Shown: piece by piece, positions 26,010 to 38,620 of the stretch
Numbering within the stretch: position 1 is the first letter of the stretch
Layout of the letters: each line of letters opens with the position of its first letter
Source: Arbacia lixula
Taxonomy: Eukaryota; Echinodermata; Echinoidea; Arbacioida; Arbaciidae
Length of the DNA: 64,000 nucleotides
Direction of reading: 5' to 3'
NCBI GenBank assembly: GCA_963669155.1
Contig: OZ022583.1
Span: 18,455,955-18,519,954, forward strand
Translations under genes and position numbers: made by a program
Notes under the pieces: generated by a model
Databases searched by the model: none
The model's input: only the letters and a program-made list of their open reading frames with translations
Told to the model about the DNA's origin: nothing

Positions 26010-26139
26010 ATTGTCGTGGTTGAAGAAGAAGAGCATCTTGAGCTCGCGGTAGACCCTCTTGCAGGAGATGAGGTTCTGGAAGACGTGAGGCATCTTCTTC
26101 AGGGCCACCCGCTTGCCATCGCGAGGGTCCGTCACCGAC
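26010..26139 (-). CDS. NLK: Nemo-like kinase, coding exon 2 (N-lobe: beta2-beta3, helix C)
   Basis: This 130-nt exon encodes 43 residues after one base that completes a split codon (TG|G, Trp in the family). The translation starts SVTDPRDGKRVALKKMP and ends RELKML...FFFNHDN, which is diagnostic of NLK/nemo. VALKK carries the ATP-anchoring lysine of kinase subdomain II (human Lys155), and RELK carries the helix C glutamate. A pyrimidine-rich tract and CAG precede base 26139; the donor at 26009 reads GTGAGT. The end phase is 0, matching the next exon. Relative to vertebrate NLK, as I remember it, there are mild changes (MPH for MPN, LIS for LVS, VYR for VFR, FFN for FFK) and no stops. NLK is a proline-directed Ser/Thr kinase that phosphorylates TCF/LEF and other transcription factors. 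Usage is GC-rich compared with the introns, as expected for a constrained exon. Confidence 0.97.
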
Positions 26140-26290
26140 CTGAGCGGAAAAAGACGAGGAAAAGACGAGTTAGATCCCTGATTTACTTGCACGATTCGTA
26201 CATTGTGTGTGGATAACTGAACTGCATCAGCAAGATTTAAGCTTACGCATGTATGACAGTCAACAGAAATGTTGTAATATGTTTGTTGTT

Positions 26291-26364
26291 ATACCTCTCT
26301 CAGTACCAAGTCAGAAATTCTGCATAGACTTTTTATATATTTCACAAACCACTGGTACTGAGAG
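26291..26364. mobile_element. Short CTCTCAGT-type MITE
   Basis: Inverted ends CCTCTCTCAGTACCA and TGGTACTGAGAGGA, 74 bp overall, non-coding. Lies 150 bp upstream of NLK exon 2. Confidence 0.6.
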
Positions 26365-26514
26365 GAAAATGGAAAATAAACTGAACTGAATTGAACTGAA
26401 CTGGACTGAAATGTGAAAGGGGTTTATATAGTTGGAGCATGGAGTTAAACAAGATCTACTCCACATCCTTGGTAGGAGCAAGACACAACACTGTGTTCGC
26501 ACCCAGACAAAGGT

Positions 26515-26548
26515 ACAGAGAGAGAGAGAGAGAGAGAGAGCGGAAGGA

Positions 26549-26603
<55 letters not shown>

Positions 26604-26670
26604 GAGGGAGAGATGGGGGGACCGAGAGAGGGAAAAGAGAGAAAGAAAGAAAGAAAGAAAGAAAGAGAGT
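26515..26670. repeat. (GA)n then (GAAA)n tract
   Basis: About 155 bp of GAGA with GGGA interruptions, ending in a run of GAAA units. Lies roughly 380 bp upstream of NLK exon 2. Confidence 0.95.
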
Positions 26671-26850
26671 GGCCAATAGGTCAAGATCACTTAGGGGGCA
26701 ATGGTGGCCATCAGAGATGCTTTATGGCCTCTCCATCACACTTTATGGCTTGACCCCTGGTTATTAGGCACTACTCAAGACACAGCACACTGTCCACCAG
26801 AGATCCGTGGGTCTTCAGCATCTAGGCTATATGCCCATATGCCTGGATTT

Positions 26851-26925
26851 CTTAACCCATAGGCCCACAGGTAATAAACCGTGTTGTAATCAACATTGAG
26901 ACTCTCAATGTACTTAGAAGGTCAA
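26851..26925. mobile_element. Decayed CTCTCAGT-type MITE
   Basis: Interior CCCACAGGTAATAAACCGTG and TTGTAATC match the 8908 and 25034 copies; the ends have drifted (TTAACCCATAGG and GAGACTCTCAATG). Confidence 0.45.
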
Positions 26926-28128
26926 GTGCTAGACAGGGGAAATGCTCTATATATGATCTGTAGCTATTTTACACACACCAGAGAAATAGTTACCATTGGG
27001 GGGGGGGGGGGGGGCAGAGACCTAAGGAAGAATTAGCTCCCACAATTGCAACAAGGAGCCCCAAATTACATAAAAAAGTGCCCTGTGCAATATAATTTTC
27101 CTAATACGATATAAAGCATCACGGTGTTTGTATTATGATATCAGGTTTGAAAATGAGCGACAGCAAATAATTTGATGTTTATTTCTCTGGCACGCAGACA
27201 CTGACAGACAGACAAACAAAGACATAAATACACAACAGGAATCTGCATGATATATAATCTATTCCAGTCTAACCTGAAGTGATGCCTCTACAATATTGCT
27301 GTCCTGACTCACTGAGCACCAAGGACAAAGAATTTGCTTTGTTTCATCCCAGCCAAAGCTTTGGACCAAAACAGCCCCCAAAACTCGCTAAACACGTACA
27401 TTGTAAATATACCCAGCACTAGCTGCACAAGGACAAAGATATATCTGTTTTTACTGTGTTTTATTTCATTCCAAAAAATGTCAACAAACACTGGCGCAGT
27501 CCACTGTCACCCTGACCTACATATGGATCTTCCATCTCACATGATTTGATACAGAAAGGGGGTCAGGAATGGGAAGAGCCAATGTCACGCCCCTCACTTT
27601 GAACCTTGAACCTGCCAACTGACAGACCATGGTGTTGGTAGTGGTGGTGTGTTGCCAATGGCACTGAAAGACGCATCCCTTGCAACAGGAATCTGTGGGT
27701 TGTACTTGCATGGGATTAACTTGCCAAAAATCTGGTCCAAAATTTGAAATACGAGTAAAAATACATGTACCAACTACCATATCTTGTACCTACATGTATA
27801 CATATATTCATGTATGTATGCATCCCCATGTACAATACAGTTGTAGAAGTACAATGTACAGTACATGTATCTCCACACTCATTTGCTTTGAGCAGTATTG
27901 AAAGAAATAGAGATCTATATTTTACCATGGTTATGGCCCAAAATCATTACCATTTTGCTTTTAACACATGCTGCCAAGTTTCATTCTGTTACTCAACATT
28001 TGGCAAAAAGTCCTTATAAATATTCTTACATCTATTTTGGTAGTGTACATGTAGCACTCAAAACATTGCACAGCAACAAGTATAAAGGTTCACCAAGTAA
28101 AAGAATTTTCCCCAAGCCCACCCATCTA

Positions 28129-28350
28129 CACTACAGCTCAAAGGAATTGGCATAGGGAAAGGGAAAGGGAAGAAAGGGAAGGAGCCACAGTTTTAAACCA
28201 TGGTATATTTTGTCCAGTTCAGCATGAAACACGATGCTTTAGCCTAAAAAGCATAATGTTTCATGCTGAACGGGACAAAATATACCGCGGTTTAAAACTG
28301 TGGCTCCTTCCCTTTCCCTTTCCCTATGCCAATTCCTTTGAGCTGAAGTG
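28129..28350. mobile_element. TA-flanked palindromic MITE, copy 2 (222 bp)
   Basis: CACTACAGCTCAAAGGAATT at the left and AATTCCTTTGAGCTGAAGTG at the right, flanked by TA. The centre reads GCTTTAGCCTAAAAAGC, the reverse orientation of the loop in copy 1. Non-coding. Confidence 0.85.
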
Positions 28351-29469
28351 TACATGAACTTGCGTATGTATGTGTACAAATCTAGAATACTGGCATTACT
28401 GGGTATTTTATCTGATTACTGTCAACTTTAGAGTACCAACTGATGAAAGATCCCGGATTGTCCAACTTACTGAACTTTGTTTTGCTGCTGAGAGATGGTC
28501 ATAAGGGTCTAATTTATGGTGACATAAACTAGACTTTGTGACATACTCTTCTTATCTGACCCAGCACAGCTGAGTCTGAAAGTGAGGTCACACAGATAGA
28601 TCTCAATACATGGAACCATTATAAAGGAAATAAATATACAATATACTGAAAGTGACCCGACCCTACTCTGCTATGAAGGAAATAAATATATATAAAAAAG
28701 TGACTTTAAAAACAGAAAGTTACAACTCGGTTTGAATAATAAAAAGCTACAGCAGGCTTAATCTCATTTCCAAATTGGGCCCCTTAAAATCCAAGAGGCC
28801 CATATAAGTAAGGGGGGGAAGGGTCTAATTTGGCAGAATCACCCCCCCCCCCCCCCACCCCATGGGGGGAATTTGGTCACATAGTTTGAACACTTATTCT
28901 TGGCCAATAATTCCACAAATCCCACATCCTCAAAAATTACATCCAAGAAATATCATTTTGAATATCATATGCAATCGTATCAATATGGCATTCCATAGAT
29001 CTATTAATAGTGTGATTCTGCAGCAGTATACATCGTACTTTGACAGCTAGATAACCTCTACAGATATCAAAGTGGGAAAGGAGGGCTTTGTTGAACTCAT
29101 AGTCTCGTCCATTTACTGAGGCAAAAAGGAGGTCAACCCGATTGGACAGAAATCCGCCATGATATTTGCGCAGTCTGTTACCAGCAAACGTCAGTGGGGT
29201 CAATTTCTATTGACAGTGTTCACTTCACTGAAATACGATGGTGGGATCTTCTCTTGATTTTCCCCTACGTACAATGCAATGACTTGCTAAAGATTACACA
29301 ATAATCCTGACCATCACATTTTGCTAAGCTGCAGAAACAACATGTAACTTTTAAGCCATATGACTAAGACACTTCTGGCCTCTAGCTCGTGTCATCAACG
29401 TTGTTCAAATATTGCGCTTAATCATGCAAGTGTGTACGTGTATGCTATTTTCATAACTTGAAATCACAC

Positions 29470-29745
29470 AGTGTTTAACATCGCGGTGATTCAAATGTGA
29501 ACTTCGTACAGTTGATACACAATGTGATTGTGATCGTCTGATATTCAAAATGTGAATGGCACGCTGAATTGATACCTAGCTTAGTAGAAATGTACCACAG
29601 TATTGAGCGGTGTGATATTTCAAATGTAATTGGCTCAGCTACCCCTGCAAGTCTGAATGGCCCCAACACAGCTAGACATGCTTTCCATGTGAAGCGACAT
29701 GTAGTAATAGTGAAACATCGCGATATTATAAGTGTGAAAGGCCAG
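29470..29745. repeat. Irregular repeat of an ATCGCGATATT-CAAATGTGAA motif
   Basis: Four related words: ATCGCGGTGATTCAAATGTG (29481), TCTGATATTCAAAATGTGAA (~29538), GTGATATTTCAAATGTAATT (~29610) and ATCGCGATATTATAAGTGTG (~29717). Spacing is uneven (55-110 bp). Could be a decayed satellite or a cluster of binding sites. Confidence 0.4.
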
Positions 29746-31000
29746 TCTGCTTGAGTCAACCTGTACTTGGCTTGAGTCTGCACCCAAGCCATGCTTTCCC
29801 GCTCTATAGTCTGTGCTTTGCTTTTCTAATCAAACAGCGATTGTTTATCCTTTGGCCCGAGGAGTTTTCCACCAAACTCAAGACCCCAGAGAGTGTGGAA
29901 ACGCAAACAATAACTACTTAATATCTATTAATATGCGCTGCCTAACCGACAGAGCAGGCGACCCTGCCAAGACACTGGCGCAGCAGATTAATACTTGATT
30001 GGGGGACGCTGTGGGATGATGATGGTGGTGAATGGAACATATGAAAGAGTAATATCATTAATAACCAATCACGTATTAGCCTTACCATCCAATATTCATG
30101 CTAATGCGTAATTACATGAAGATGTAGCATACCGGTACATGAATAATGATTCTATCAGCCAGGATGAGACACAGAGAGTATTGCATCAACTTCTTAATTA
30201 GGCTGCTTCACTGTACATGTCTATCAGCATTAATTTCTTCCAGCTTGTTTATAGTACATGAACTTAGTTAGACAAGATAAGTTAATTTCTTATGGGAATA
30301 ATGAAACAGCATTTGCCTCGATAGGAATTTGCTTTCTCGCATTATTCACATGTGCAAAAATTGATGTAAAACTGGCAGCATAGGGCCAATGCTCGGATCT
30401 GAATATCAACTAAAACAAAAAATACATGTTCCAAGCAACAAATATACTTTCTGTGGAACAATACCTCATGACCCCACTGTCCTTGTACATGCAAAGACAA
30501 ATATTTGTTCACCCTTGAAGTTAAACATGTGACTTCTACGTCTAACCAAGAGTAAAACTAAAAAACAATTTTTATGCCTCCAGGCAAACAGTGAGTTTCA
30601 ACAACAGCTCTATCCCACAATAACCCTGAACTACTTTAAATTTCTTCCCAATTCCTCATTAAAACTTTGTCCGACATGTGCATAGTATAAACACCGGTGG
30701 TAGCACACAGCACCAGCAATAACTGCTTCCTTATCTATTCCTTTTGAAGGCTTCTTAGACTCCGGACCACGTTCCATGAAGTCATCCCTAAATTTAAAGC
30801 GGTGATTCAACCGATATCCCGTTTCCAAATAAATACAATACAAGTACCGGTAGGCCTATTCCATTGTTGATCCTTGTAGGGCATCTCTGAAAAGTCAATG
30901 TAATTCCATTAAATGCACCCACTGCAGAGTTCTTAGTTTACCAACGCAGTTCCTGGTACAGCGGTGCTTGTCACCTTATCAGTCTACTTCAAGCTGCATA

Positions 31001-31268
31001 CTGCCCTACTCTGACAAGAGGAATCAACCAACAAAATAGACTTTTCTTGTAAATGAGCAAAATGTGCCTGTCACTTGCATTGGCATCAATGCAACACCAT
31101 AGCATGTTACATTAATTGTAGATTCAATACATCTGCATCTCGCAGCAAGATGAATATTTCTTGTCCAGATTTTGGCCATAGGTAGGGAATGCTGGGTACA
31201 ATCTCAGAATACCAACAACCCAGAGTTGAGTGATTTGTCACTTGCTTCCTTTTGTCAGAGTAGGGCAG
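31001..31268. mobile_element. MITE with CTGCCCTACTCTGAC ends, copy 1
   Basis: Inverted ends CTGCCCTACTCTGACAAGAG and CTTTTGTCAGAGTAGGGCAG; CATA flanks both sides and may be the target duplication. The interior (GACTTTTCTTGTAAATGAGC, TTCTTGTCCAGATTTTG, GTAGGGAATGCTGGGTACAA) is shared with 59149-59400. Confidence 0.75.
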
Positions 31269-31799
31269 CATAGTAACTACATGTAGGAAGCAGACCTCCG
31301 TTTAGATATGCTAACTACCAGTATCATTCATTTCAGGCTGAAGGGAAGCCGAGCCCCTTTCAGATGCGCAAACTACGCAGTACATGTAGCTTATATAAAG
31401 ACCCCTGCCTGTTTTGGGGTTAACAGCTTTTCATTTTCTTCAAAATCAATCAATCAATAACTGTTCATCAATCCGTAGTAGTATCAGGCAACAAGCAACA
31501 CATGAAATGTATGAAGTTAAGAAAATGGGAACATACATGTGCCTGTATATAAGTACGAAATAATAGCGTTTGTGTATGCATGTATAAATGTACCTTCAAG
31601 GTTTTATATAATGGCCATCTTCACGCTTGTTTAGCCTACAAGAAACCTGATGGATCAATCAAGGATCTGGCATGAAAATGGCATGAAAATGGACAGTATA
31701 AGTACATGTATACGGTTAAAAGCAGTCCTTGGTGGAAAGTGAATTACTAATGATTGACCCAGTCAACTTAAGAGGTGCCTCATTTGACAACCTCCAATC

Positions 31800-32035
31800 C
31801 ATTTCTCTCTCGTTCTCTCTTTGTCTGTCTCTGCCTCTTGTCTCAGTCTCTCTCCGTTTCCTCATCCATCAATTTCCCTCTCTCCCTCCCTATCTCCCCT
31901 CCCCCCCACCCCACCTTTATCTCTCTTCTCTCTCTCTCTCCCTCACTCTCTCTCTCTCTCCTTCTTGCTCTCCCTTCATCTACCTCTTGTCTCTCGCTCC
32001 TTCCTCTCCGATCCAATCTCCATCTTCATCCCCCC
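31800..32035. repeat. CT-rich polypyrimidine tract
   Basis: Imperfect TCTC units with CCTCCCTC and CCCCTCCC segments. Confidence 0.9.
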
Positions 32036-32383
32036 AGCTGACCGGTCAGTGACCAACATCTCCCCTGGTCAGCCTATCCCCCTGACCACTGAGTGCACTC
32101 TACAGATGGACTGATACTGCAGAGTGACCGGTCACTTTCAATCAATCGGTCAGTTCTAATCGTGTGTGTCGTATTGACATCCTCGTCTAGAAGCTCAAAC
32201 TTCCCGGCATACATGTACACTCAATCCAGTTTTACCTCTCCCCAGCGATCAATGCCCAATTTTGCTCTCCTGTTGTTTGTCACAAAGCATCAACGCACTC
32301 GCTAAAATACATTTTCCCAACTTTGAACATATCAATTTAAAATGTACATTAACAAATGTAAACTAATTATTGAATTTCAAGGT

Positions 32384-32557
32384 AATAATTTTGAATATGC
32401 ATTTCCTTTTTATACCACTGTTTTGTTGAAATATCTTTACATGATAATTCACACTAGAATGTGCATCTTTAATAATTTTGAATATGCATTTCCTTTTTAT
32501 ACCACTGTTTTGTTGAAATATCTTTACATGATAATTCACACTAGAATGTGCATCTTT
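32384..32557. repeat. Perfect 87-bp tandem duplication
   Basis: The unit at 32384-32470 (starts AATAATTTTGAATATGCATT, ends GAATGTGCATCTTT) is repeated base for base at 32471-32557. Because 87 is a multiple of three, it produces a repeated open frame that I regard as accidental. Confidence 0.95.
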
Positions 32558-33329
32558 ACAATGTTATGTCCCTGTTATTGTAACGGTACATGTAGCTAGA
32601 ATGAAAATGATGAATTCTAAAAGGATCTCCTATAAAAGCCTTGTGGAAATCATGGGGAAAATAACCAATATAGAATTCTGACCTCCGTGTTACAAGATAC
32701 TTTCCACGTTTAAGGTCATCTCTTACAGGATTTATGCATTTTAAATGTCATTCACTTCTTCCAAACTATTTTGCTTGACCTGTTGGGGTTATCTGTAAAA
32801 TCACCTGAAAAGATTTATACAGACATGTTCCTAAAATGACAAATTGACATTAGGCAGTGTGCCACCAGCAGAGGATATGAATTCACCTTCTTTCTGTAGT
32901 ATTTGGTTAAAAATTTGAGAATAGTGAGCGACAAATCATGGCACCTTGGCCTTCAACCCTATGACAGTTTGCAAACATGATAAACTGCTTGTCCATGTAC
33001 AACCTACTTCGCACACTGAACATACTCATTAACTGGTATAGTGTGAAATGACCCACAGCATGCAGTAGCAGAACACATGAAACTTCATGGTGTATTCACA
33101 CTTTCCATAAATTTGAATAAATCCACATACTGCACTAGTCAAATTTTTTTTGCTGAAATCATCTTTAGTTTAAGAATCAATATCAATCCTGATTTTGAAT
33201 ATTAAAATCAATTCAGTACCTAAATATGTCATTTAAATCAAGATTGTTTGTTTCTAAAAAGAAATGATGAAGATCATAAAATGAAAAGAGGTGGAAGAAG
33301 ACAGGGTGTGAGTGGGGCCAAATACTCCA

Positions 33330-33500
33330 CGGAACAGCTTCCACCTCTAAGGTCTAGAGCGGCTCTGATTTATCGTTTATGACGACGCTTTATGGGGGGA
33401 CTGATGGCTAAAGTGCAAATGGAAGACGCACATTAGGCTGTAAAATGAAATGTCATTTCATATCACCTTGCGCGGGACAGCTACTGCAGAGCTAAACGTT
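33330..33500. other. Unique CpG-containing island in presumed intron 1
   Basis: CTGATTTATCGTTTATGACG and GACGCTTTATGGGG carry posterior-Hox/Cdx-like TTTAT(G/C)G words; the stretch is not repeated elsewhere in the window. Confidence 0.25.
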
Positions 33501-34003
33501 TATTATCAACAGGACTGGAGGGGGAAATTGTTGGAATATTCTTAAGTACATTTATGTACATCATTACACGTAACTATAGCTTCAAGCTGTGCATCTATCT
33601 GTATTTTACATATGCAATTATTTGAAAAGAATTTCATCGGCATGTTCAGGAAATATTATGCCTAAAGAGCAGTTGTTTCTACATGTCATCAAAACCCTAC
33701 AAGAACATGTAACTCCAGTAGTCCTGGTTGTGACTTGTTTTTATGTGGCTTCCAATCGTTACCTCAAGGCTTTTTGAAAGAGCAGTCTTGATGACTTCGA
33801 AGTTCATAGACCACCCCGACTATGTGATACACTTTTTGGTGCATTTCACATCAGTGTTTTAAAGCATCATAACATATTTATTTCCATTTTTATTTCAGCA
33901 GTTATATTTACATGTATGGGATGTTATGTTTGCACATCATTTCAAGTTAAACTACACTGTACATGTACAGCAAATATCAATAAATCTTAAACATGTACAT
34001 GTA

Positions 34004-34240
34004 CACTACAGCTCAAAGGAATTGGCATAGGGGAAGGGAAAGGGAAGAAAGGGAAGGAGCCGCAGTTTTAAACCGTGGTATATTTTGTCCAGTTCAACAT
34101 GAAACGTGATGCTTTGGCCTAAAAAGCATTGTGTTTCATGCTGAATTGGACAACGTTTACTGTGGTTTAAAACTGCGGCTCCTTCCCTTTCAGTTTCTTC
34201 CCTTTCCCCTTCCCTATGCCAATTCCTTTGAGCTGGAGTG
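34004..34240. mobile_element. TA-flanked palindromic MITE, copy 3 (237 bp)
   Basis: Same ends and arms as copy 1, flanked by TA. The right arm has an extra CCCTTTCAGTTTCTT segment that unbalances the hairpin. It lies 427 bp from copy 4. Confidence 0.85.
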
Positions 34241-34667
34241 TACATGTCATAAAAGATCATACGATAAATGCTGTATCTCTTACATGTATTTATTTTAAAT
34301 ACCCTGAGAAGAAGTAGCCCAACAAGGAAGTTTACCTATGAGAGCAAGCTCTTGAATTGAACAGACAAACAGACAGACTGACAAACAGGCAGACATGCTT
34401 GGTAGCCATTGGCAAGACTGCGCACAGCACCCAGCAACGACACAAAGACGAGGACGCTGGGGCGGGTGTTGTAATTCCAAACCCATCGTAGATCCTCTCC
34501 CTTCCCGTGGAGGGTGATCGGGAGGGGCATCAAACTAACCAGCTACCATCACATCACTCTCTCTGGAGACAGCACACACACATAGAAAGACAGACAGAAA
34601 GACACACTAACATACATACAAACACACATACATCCATGTTCACATATATATAAAAGATACACATATA

Positions 34668-34888
34668 CACTCCGGCTCAAAGGAATTGGCAAAGGGAAAG
34701 GGAAAGGGAAGAAAGGGAAGGAGCCGCAGTTTTAAACCACGGTATACTTTGTCCAGTTCAGCATGCTTTTTAGGCTAAAGCATCGTGTTTCATGCTGAAC
34801 TGGACAAAATACACCGCAGTGTAAAACTGCGGCTCCTTCCCTTTCTTCCCTTTCCCTTTCACTGTGCCAATTCCTTTGAGCTGGAGTG
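34668..34888. mobile_element. TA-flanked palindromic MITE, copy 4 (221 bp)
   Basis: CACTCCGGCTCAAAGGAATT at the left and AATTCCTTTGAGCTGGAGTG at the right, flanked by TA. The left arm has lost about a dozen bases just before the loop compared with copy 1. Confidence 0.85.
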
Positions 34889-35499
34889 TATGTATAAATA
34901 CATGTATGTTCATATAGATTGGTGTGTACCATATGCACATGTGTACAAATGTATACTTCAATTGACCTACAATCTACATTCTTACACAAGTGCATTTAGA
35001 CAAACATATATTTACATAAAGAGGGACAGAGAAAAATAAAGAGGGAGACAGAGAGAGAGAATACATACAATACATACACATGCATGTACACACAAACACA
35101 AGTCATATATATGACACACAAATACACGCCATATATGCAGTATTTAGGAAGACACAAAGACCTACAAATATTAATACACACACACACGCACACACATACA
35201 CTCTCTCTCAGATACTCGAGAGCACGCATGTATAGCTGGTGCAGCCAGGGAGAGAGCAAGCCGACCCTCACTCTCTGGCGACAAGCTGTGAACAAAATAC
35301 TTCAGCTCTAATGATCCCCAGGATCGGACAAAGAGGAACTATTTCCACCCCGTCAAAATCAAAACTCATTTCCATTTCTAGCTGCAGGGAGGGCTGACTA
35401 ATAAGCAAATTTACATTTACATACATCAACTGCTGCTATCTCTTTCCCTCCGCTTTTCATTTTATCTGTCCCCGCGAACCTATATCACTTCTCACTTGT

Positions 35500-35790
35500 C
35501 CCTCCACCACTTTCTCTTCATTTCTCCATCCTTTTCTTGCTCACTTTCTCTTTCTCTCTCTCTTTCCGCAAATTTTTCTTTATCTTGTTCTCTCTCTTCC
35601 TTCTTTTTCTTATAACTGTCTCCCCCTTTTTTTTCTCTTCCTTTTTTTCTCCTCTCCTTCAATCTATAGATCCCCTCTTCTATTAAATCTCTCTCTCAGT
35701 CTCATGCGCTCTCTCTCTCTCTCTCTCTCTCTCCTTCAATCTCTCTACTCCCTCTTCTATTATTTCTCTAGCTTACAAATTGTATTATCT
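35500..35790. repeat. CT/TTTC-rich tract
   Basis: Pyrimidine-rich sequence with a clean CT run near 35707-35733 and a repeated CTCCTTCAATCT word. Confidence 0.85.
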
Positions 35791-36810
35791 TTCCACAGTC
35801 TCATTCTTCTTCCTCTCCCACGTTCTTTCCTCTGATTTCTTCTCTGTGTTATATACACCACACATGTGTCTACAACATGATCATACTAAAATTGGAGAAA
35901 TTGCTCCCCCAAGACAGATCGGCTCTTTGTCCCAAAATTGAAAATGAATAAATTTCCAGCAAAATGCCACGCCACACACAACACAATCCTAGGGTACTTG
36001 TATGCTACAGATTTCTATACCATTTTTGCTTTTGATAAAGCACATATGTTTCACAAATACTGTAACTTTCACTTGAATATACCCTGATCACTATCTAAAA
36101 CCAATGTTGCAAATATCATATCACAAATAAAGACAAAAGTTTGAAAAAAACAAACTGATCTACATTAAGTAGTCATCATATTCACATATCTAACATCACA
36201 CATGTTTGCATGCTTTATCATAGAGTTATCATGAGTACTATGACCATATACAGATGAAATAGCCACAATCCAAGAATGAGGTCGATGTTTTAAAAGATGT
36301 ATCTTATTGCAATGCTCAAGTTCTTTCTAAGGCTTTCCAAAGAAAACAAAATACATCACACTGCAATGCACTGTGGTTCAGGGCAGGTTATTTCTTATGT
36401 GGATTTAAGTATTTAAATAACAGCAGCAGCTGTGGTTAGAAACACATCAGAGTAGGATTGCAGTAAGATCCGATTTAAAGTCTCAGTTGTAATGCGATAC
36501 TCAAAAGCAATCACGTCTTCATCTGCTTTCATTCCAACTTATTTACAACACCTATCATCTGCACTTCGAAAAATGCTTTCCAAACATGTAGATTTCTAGT
36601 CTTTAAATCCATTCCTGCTTGCCACACAAAACACTGATAAATGTATTCTTCTTTAATTCTATCATCCATTACCAATATGCATGCATTAAAAAAGTAAAGC
36701 CCATTTTATCCCTTTCTCAGCTCTCTGAGCATTTCAATTTTTGCATGATCAATTCTTCGGATCAAACTGACACAGCAAAATGCAGCACTGCAATTCAACA
36801 CTTCCCCTAC

Positions 36811-36885
36811 AATGTGTGCATATCTTTACAAGTTATGCACACAAATTCCATAGACCAGAATTTAATCTGGGAGAGGAAAAGTTAA
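36811..36885. repeat. Dispersed repeat, pair member 2
   Basis: TATGCACACAAATTCCATAG then ACCAGAATTTAATCTGG and AAGTTAAT; counterpart of 14697-14775. Confidence 0.5.
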
Positions 36886-37124
36886 TGAGTGTGTGCGTAG
36901 AATACTGGTGATGGAGCTTGCAGTGTACATGTGTATGTATTTCTTGCCTAGGAGTGAGACAGAGAGGAAGAGACTCCACGCTCTTTATTTCCATCCATCT
37001 ACTTTGTTCGGCGACAGACTGTTAGCTTCAGCAGCGCTTTGTACGACTGCCTTGTAATATCTACTCTGCACAGGTTTCAATTTTGGCTTAGTGTAATTAT
37101 GTCAGCGGTGGGTAGGGGAGCGAT

Positions 37125-37375
37125 CATTCTCTCTCTCTCTCTCCGTCTCTCTCTGTCTCTCCAACTCTCTCTGTTTCACTCTTTGTGTCTCTCGGTCTAT
37201 CTCTCTGTGTCCTTCTAAATGTATTTCTCTCTGTATCTGTCTATCTACATACATGTATACAACATGTTAATGTATCTGTGTCTGTCTCTTTTCTCTGTCT
37301 CTCACTTTGTATCTCTCTCTCTGTCTGTCAACTTCTCCATCTTTTACTCTCTATGTCTCTGTCTGTCTGTCTCTT

Positions 37376-37414
<39 letters not shown>

Positions 37415-37525
37415 CATTCACTATCTCCCTGTGCCTGTTTGACTCTCTGTATCTTACACTCTCTGTCTATGTCTCTGTCTGTATGTTTGCATGTCTGTAT
37501 CTGTCTCTCTCTACCTCTCTCTGTT
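37125..37525. repeat. TCTC / TGTC microsatellite
   Basis: About 400 bp of CTCTCTGTCTCTG units; cleanest CT run 37379-37408. Confidence 0.9.
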
Positions 37526-38009
37526 CGTTGTCTTCCCACGAAGTGCATGCAAGCTATCTATCCTTTGTTCTCTAACTACATGCTCACCAAGGCTGGCTTC
37601 AGGTGGGAAGATTGGGGAGAGAAGGGGAGGAAGAGCTGATGTTCTGAGTAACATGGGTGTGATGGAATTGACCAAGAGAGACAGAGAGTACAATAAGAAA
37701 ATGTATATCAGCAAAAAACTTGTCTCTGCTTTCTTCAGTATAAAAATGAAAAGCCTTGCATTTTTATTGGAAAGAGAAATATGTTGAGAACCAAAGAAAA
37801 ATAGATTGCTAAGTTCTAACAAGTACATGTAGGGCACTCAATGCTTTAGGAAGGGTGGAGGACTACTTAAAGCAAAGAAGGCATCAGTAGACTGTGATTT
37901 AAAAGACATAAATTGATAAGCTGATACTAAGCTGAGATAAGAAGTGACATGGAGATGACATACAGCTTGATATCATGCATAGGAGAGAGAAACAGTGATG
38001 TAAGAGGTA

Positions 38010-38061
38010 AATGTGGAGAAGAGAAAGGGGGAGAGGGGATGAGTGTGTGTGGGGAAAGGGG

Positions 38062-38095
<34 letters not shown>

Positions 38096-38260
38096 AGGGA
38101 GGGAGAGATGATAGAGAGAGAGGGGGAGAGAGAGAAAGAGAAAGAGAGAGAAAGAGAGAGAGAGAGAAATGAGAGAGATACAACATGTACTCTACATGTA
38201 AAGCAGAAAGAAAGAGGTGGAAGAGAGAAAAATGATGGTAAAAGACACATGCAGAGAGAC
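38010..38260. repeat. GA-rich purine tract
   Basis: Imperfect GAGAGAGA units with GGGGGGGGAGGG inside. Confidence 0.9.
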
Positions 38261-38429
38261 AAAGGAGGGGAAAAAGTATAACTGCATGAACGACCATTTA
38301 AATGGGAGAGCTGTAATAAGGAAGAGAGTCAAGAGACAAAAAATTGAGACGAGATGAAACAAGAAGGTGAAAGAGAACCATACAACCACACTTATAATCA
38401 GCCTCTCTTTCCGTTCAATTGCCTCCCCA

Positions 38430-38620
38430 TCGCCAAAAGTCTCCATCAGGCCTGGACGAGTGGTCTCCTCCTTCCTTGCGTGTTCCCGCGGCAACCGCGG
38501 TGGCGGCAGACTGAGACGCTCCAAGCCCCGAAACCCACCCGACACATGATCTTGTTTTACACATTTTCGCTGAATGGTTACGAGGAGGGGATATGCTAGC
38601 AACGCCGGGTGAAGATCGTT
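38430..38620. other. GC-rich unique island in presumed intron 1
   Basis: Contains the hairpin-like CCCGCGGCAACCGCGG and CpG-rich flanks between a GA tract and an AT-rich region. Confidence 0.25.

Noticed and set aside
28937..29203. 88-codon minus-strand frame
   Set aside because: Not recognised as any protein, and no paired exon found nearby.
30631..30843. 70-codon minus-strand frame of protein-like composition
   Set aside because: No known motif. Part of the sequence (TTTAAATTTAGGGATGACTT) looks like repeat-derived DNA, and there is no splice evidence linking it to NLK.
32342..32599. 85-codon frame with two identical 29-residue repeats
   Set aside because: The repeat is a perfect DNA duplication in AT-rich intron and the peptide resembles nothing known; frame preservation follows from 87 being divisible by three.
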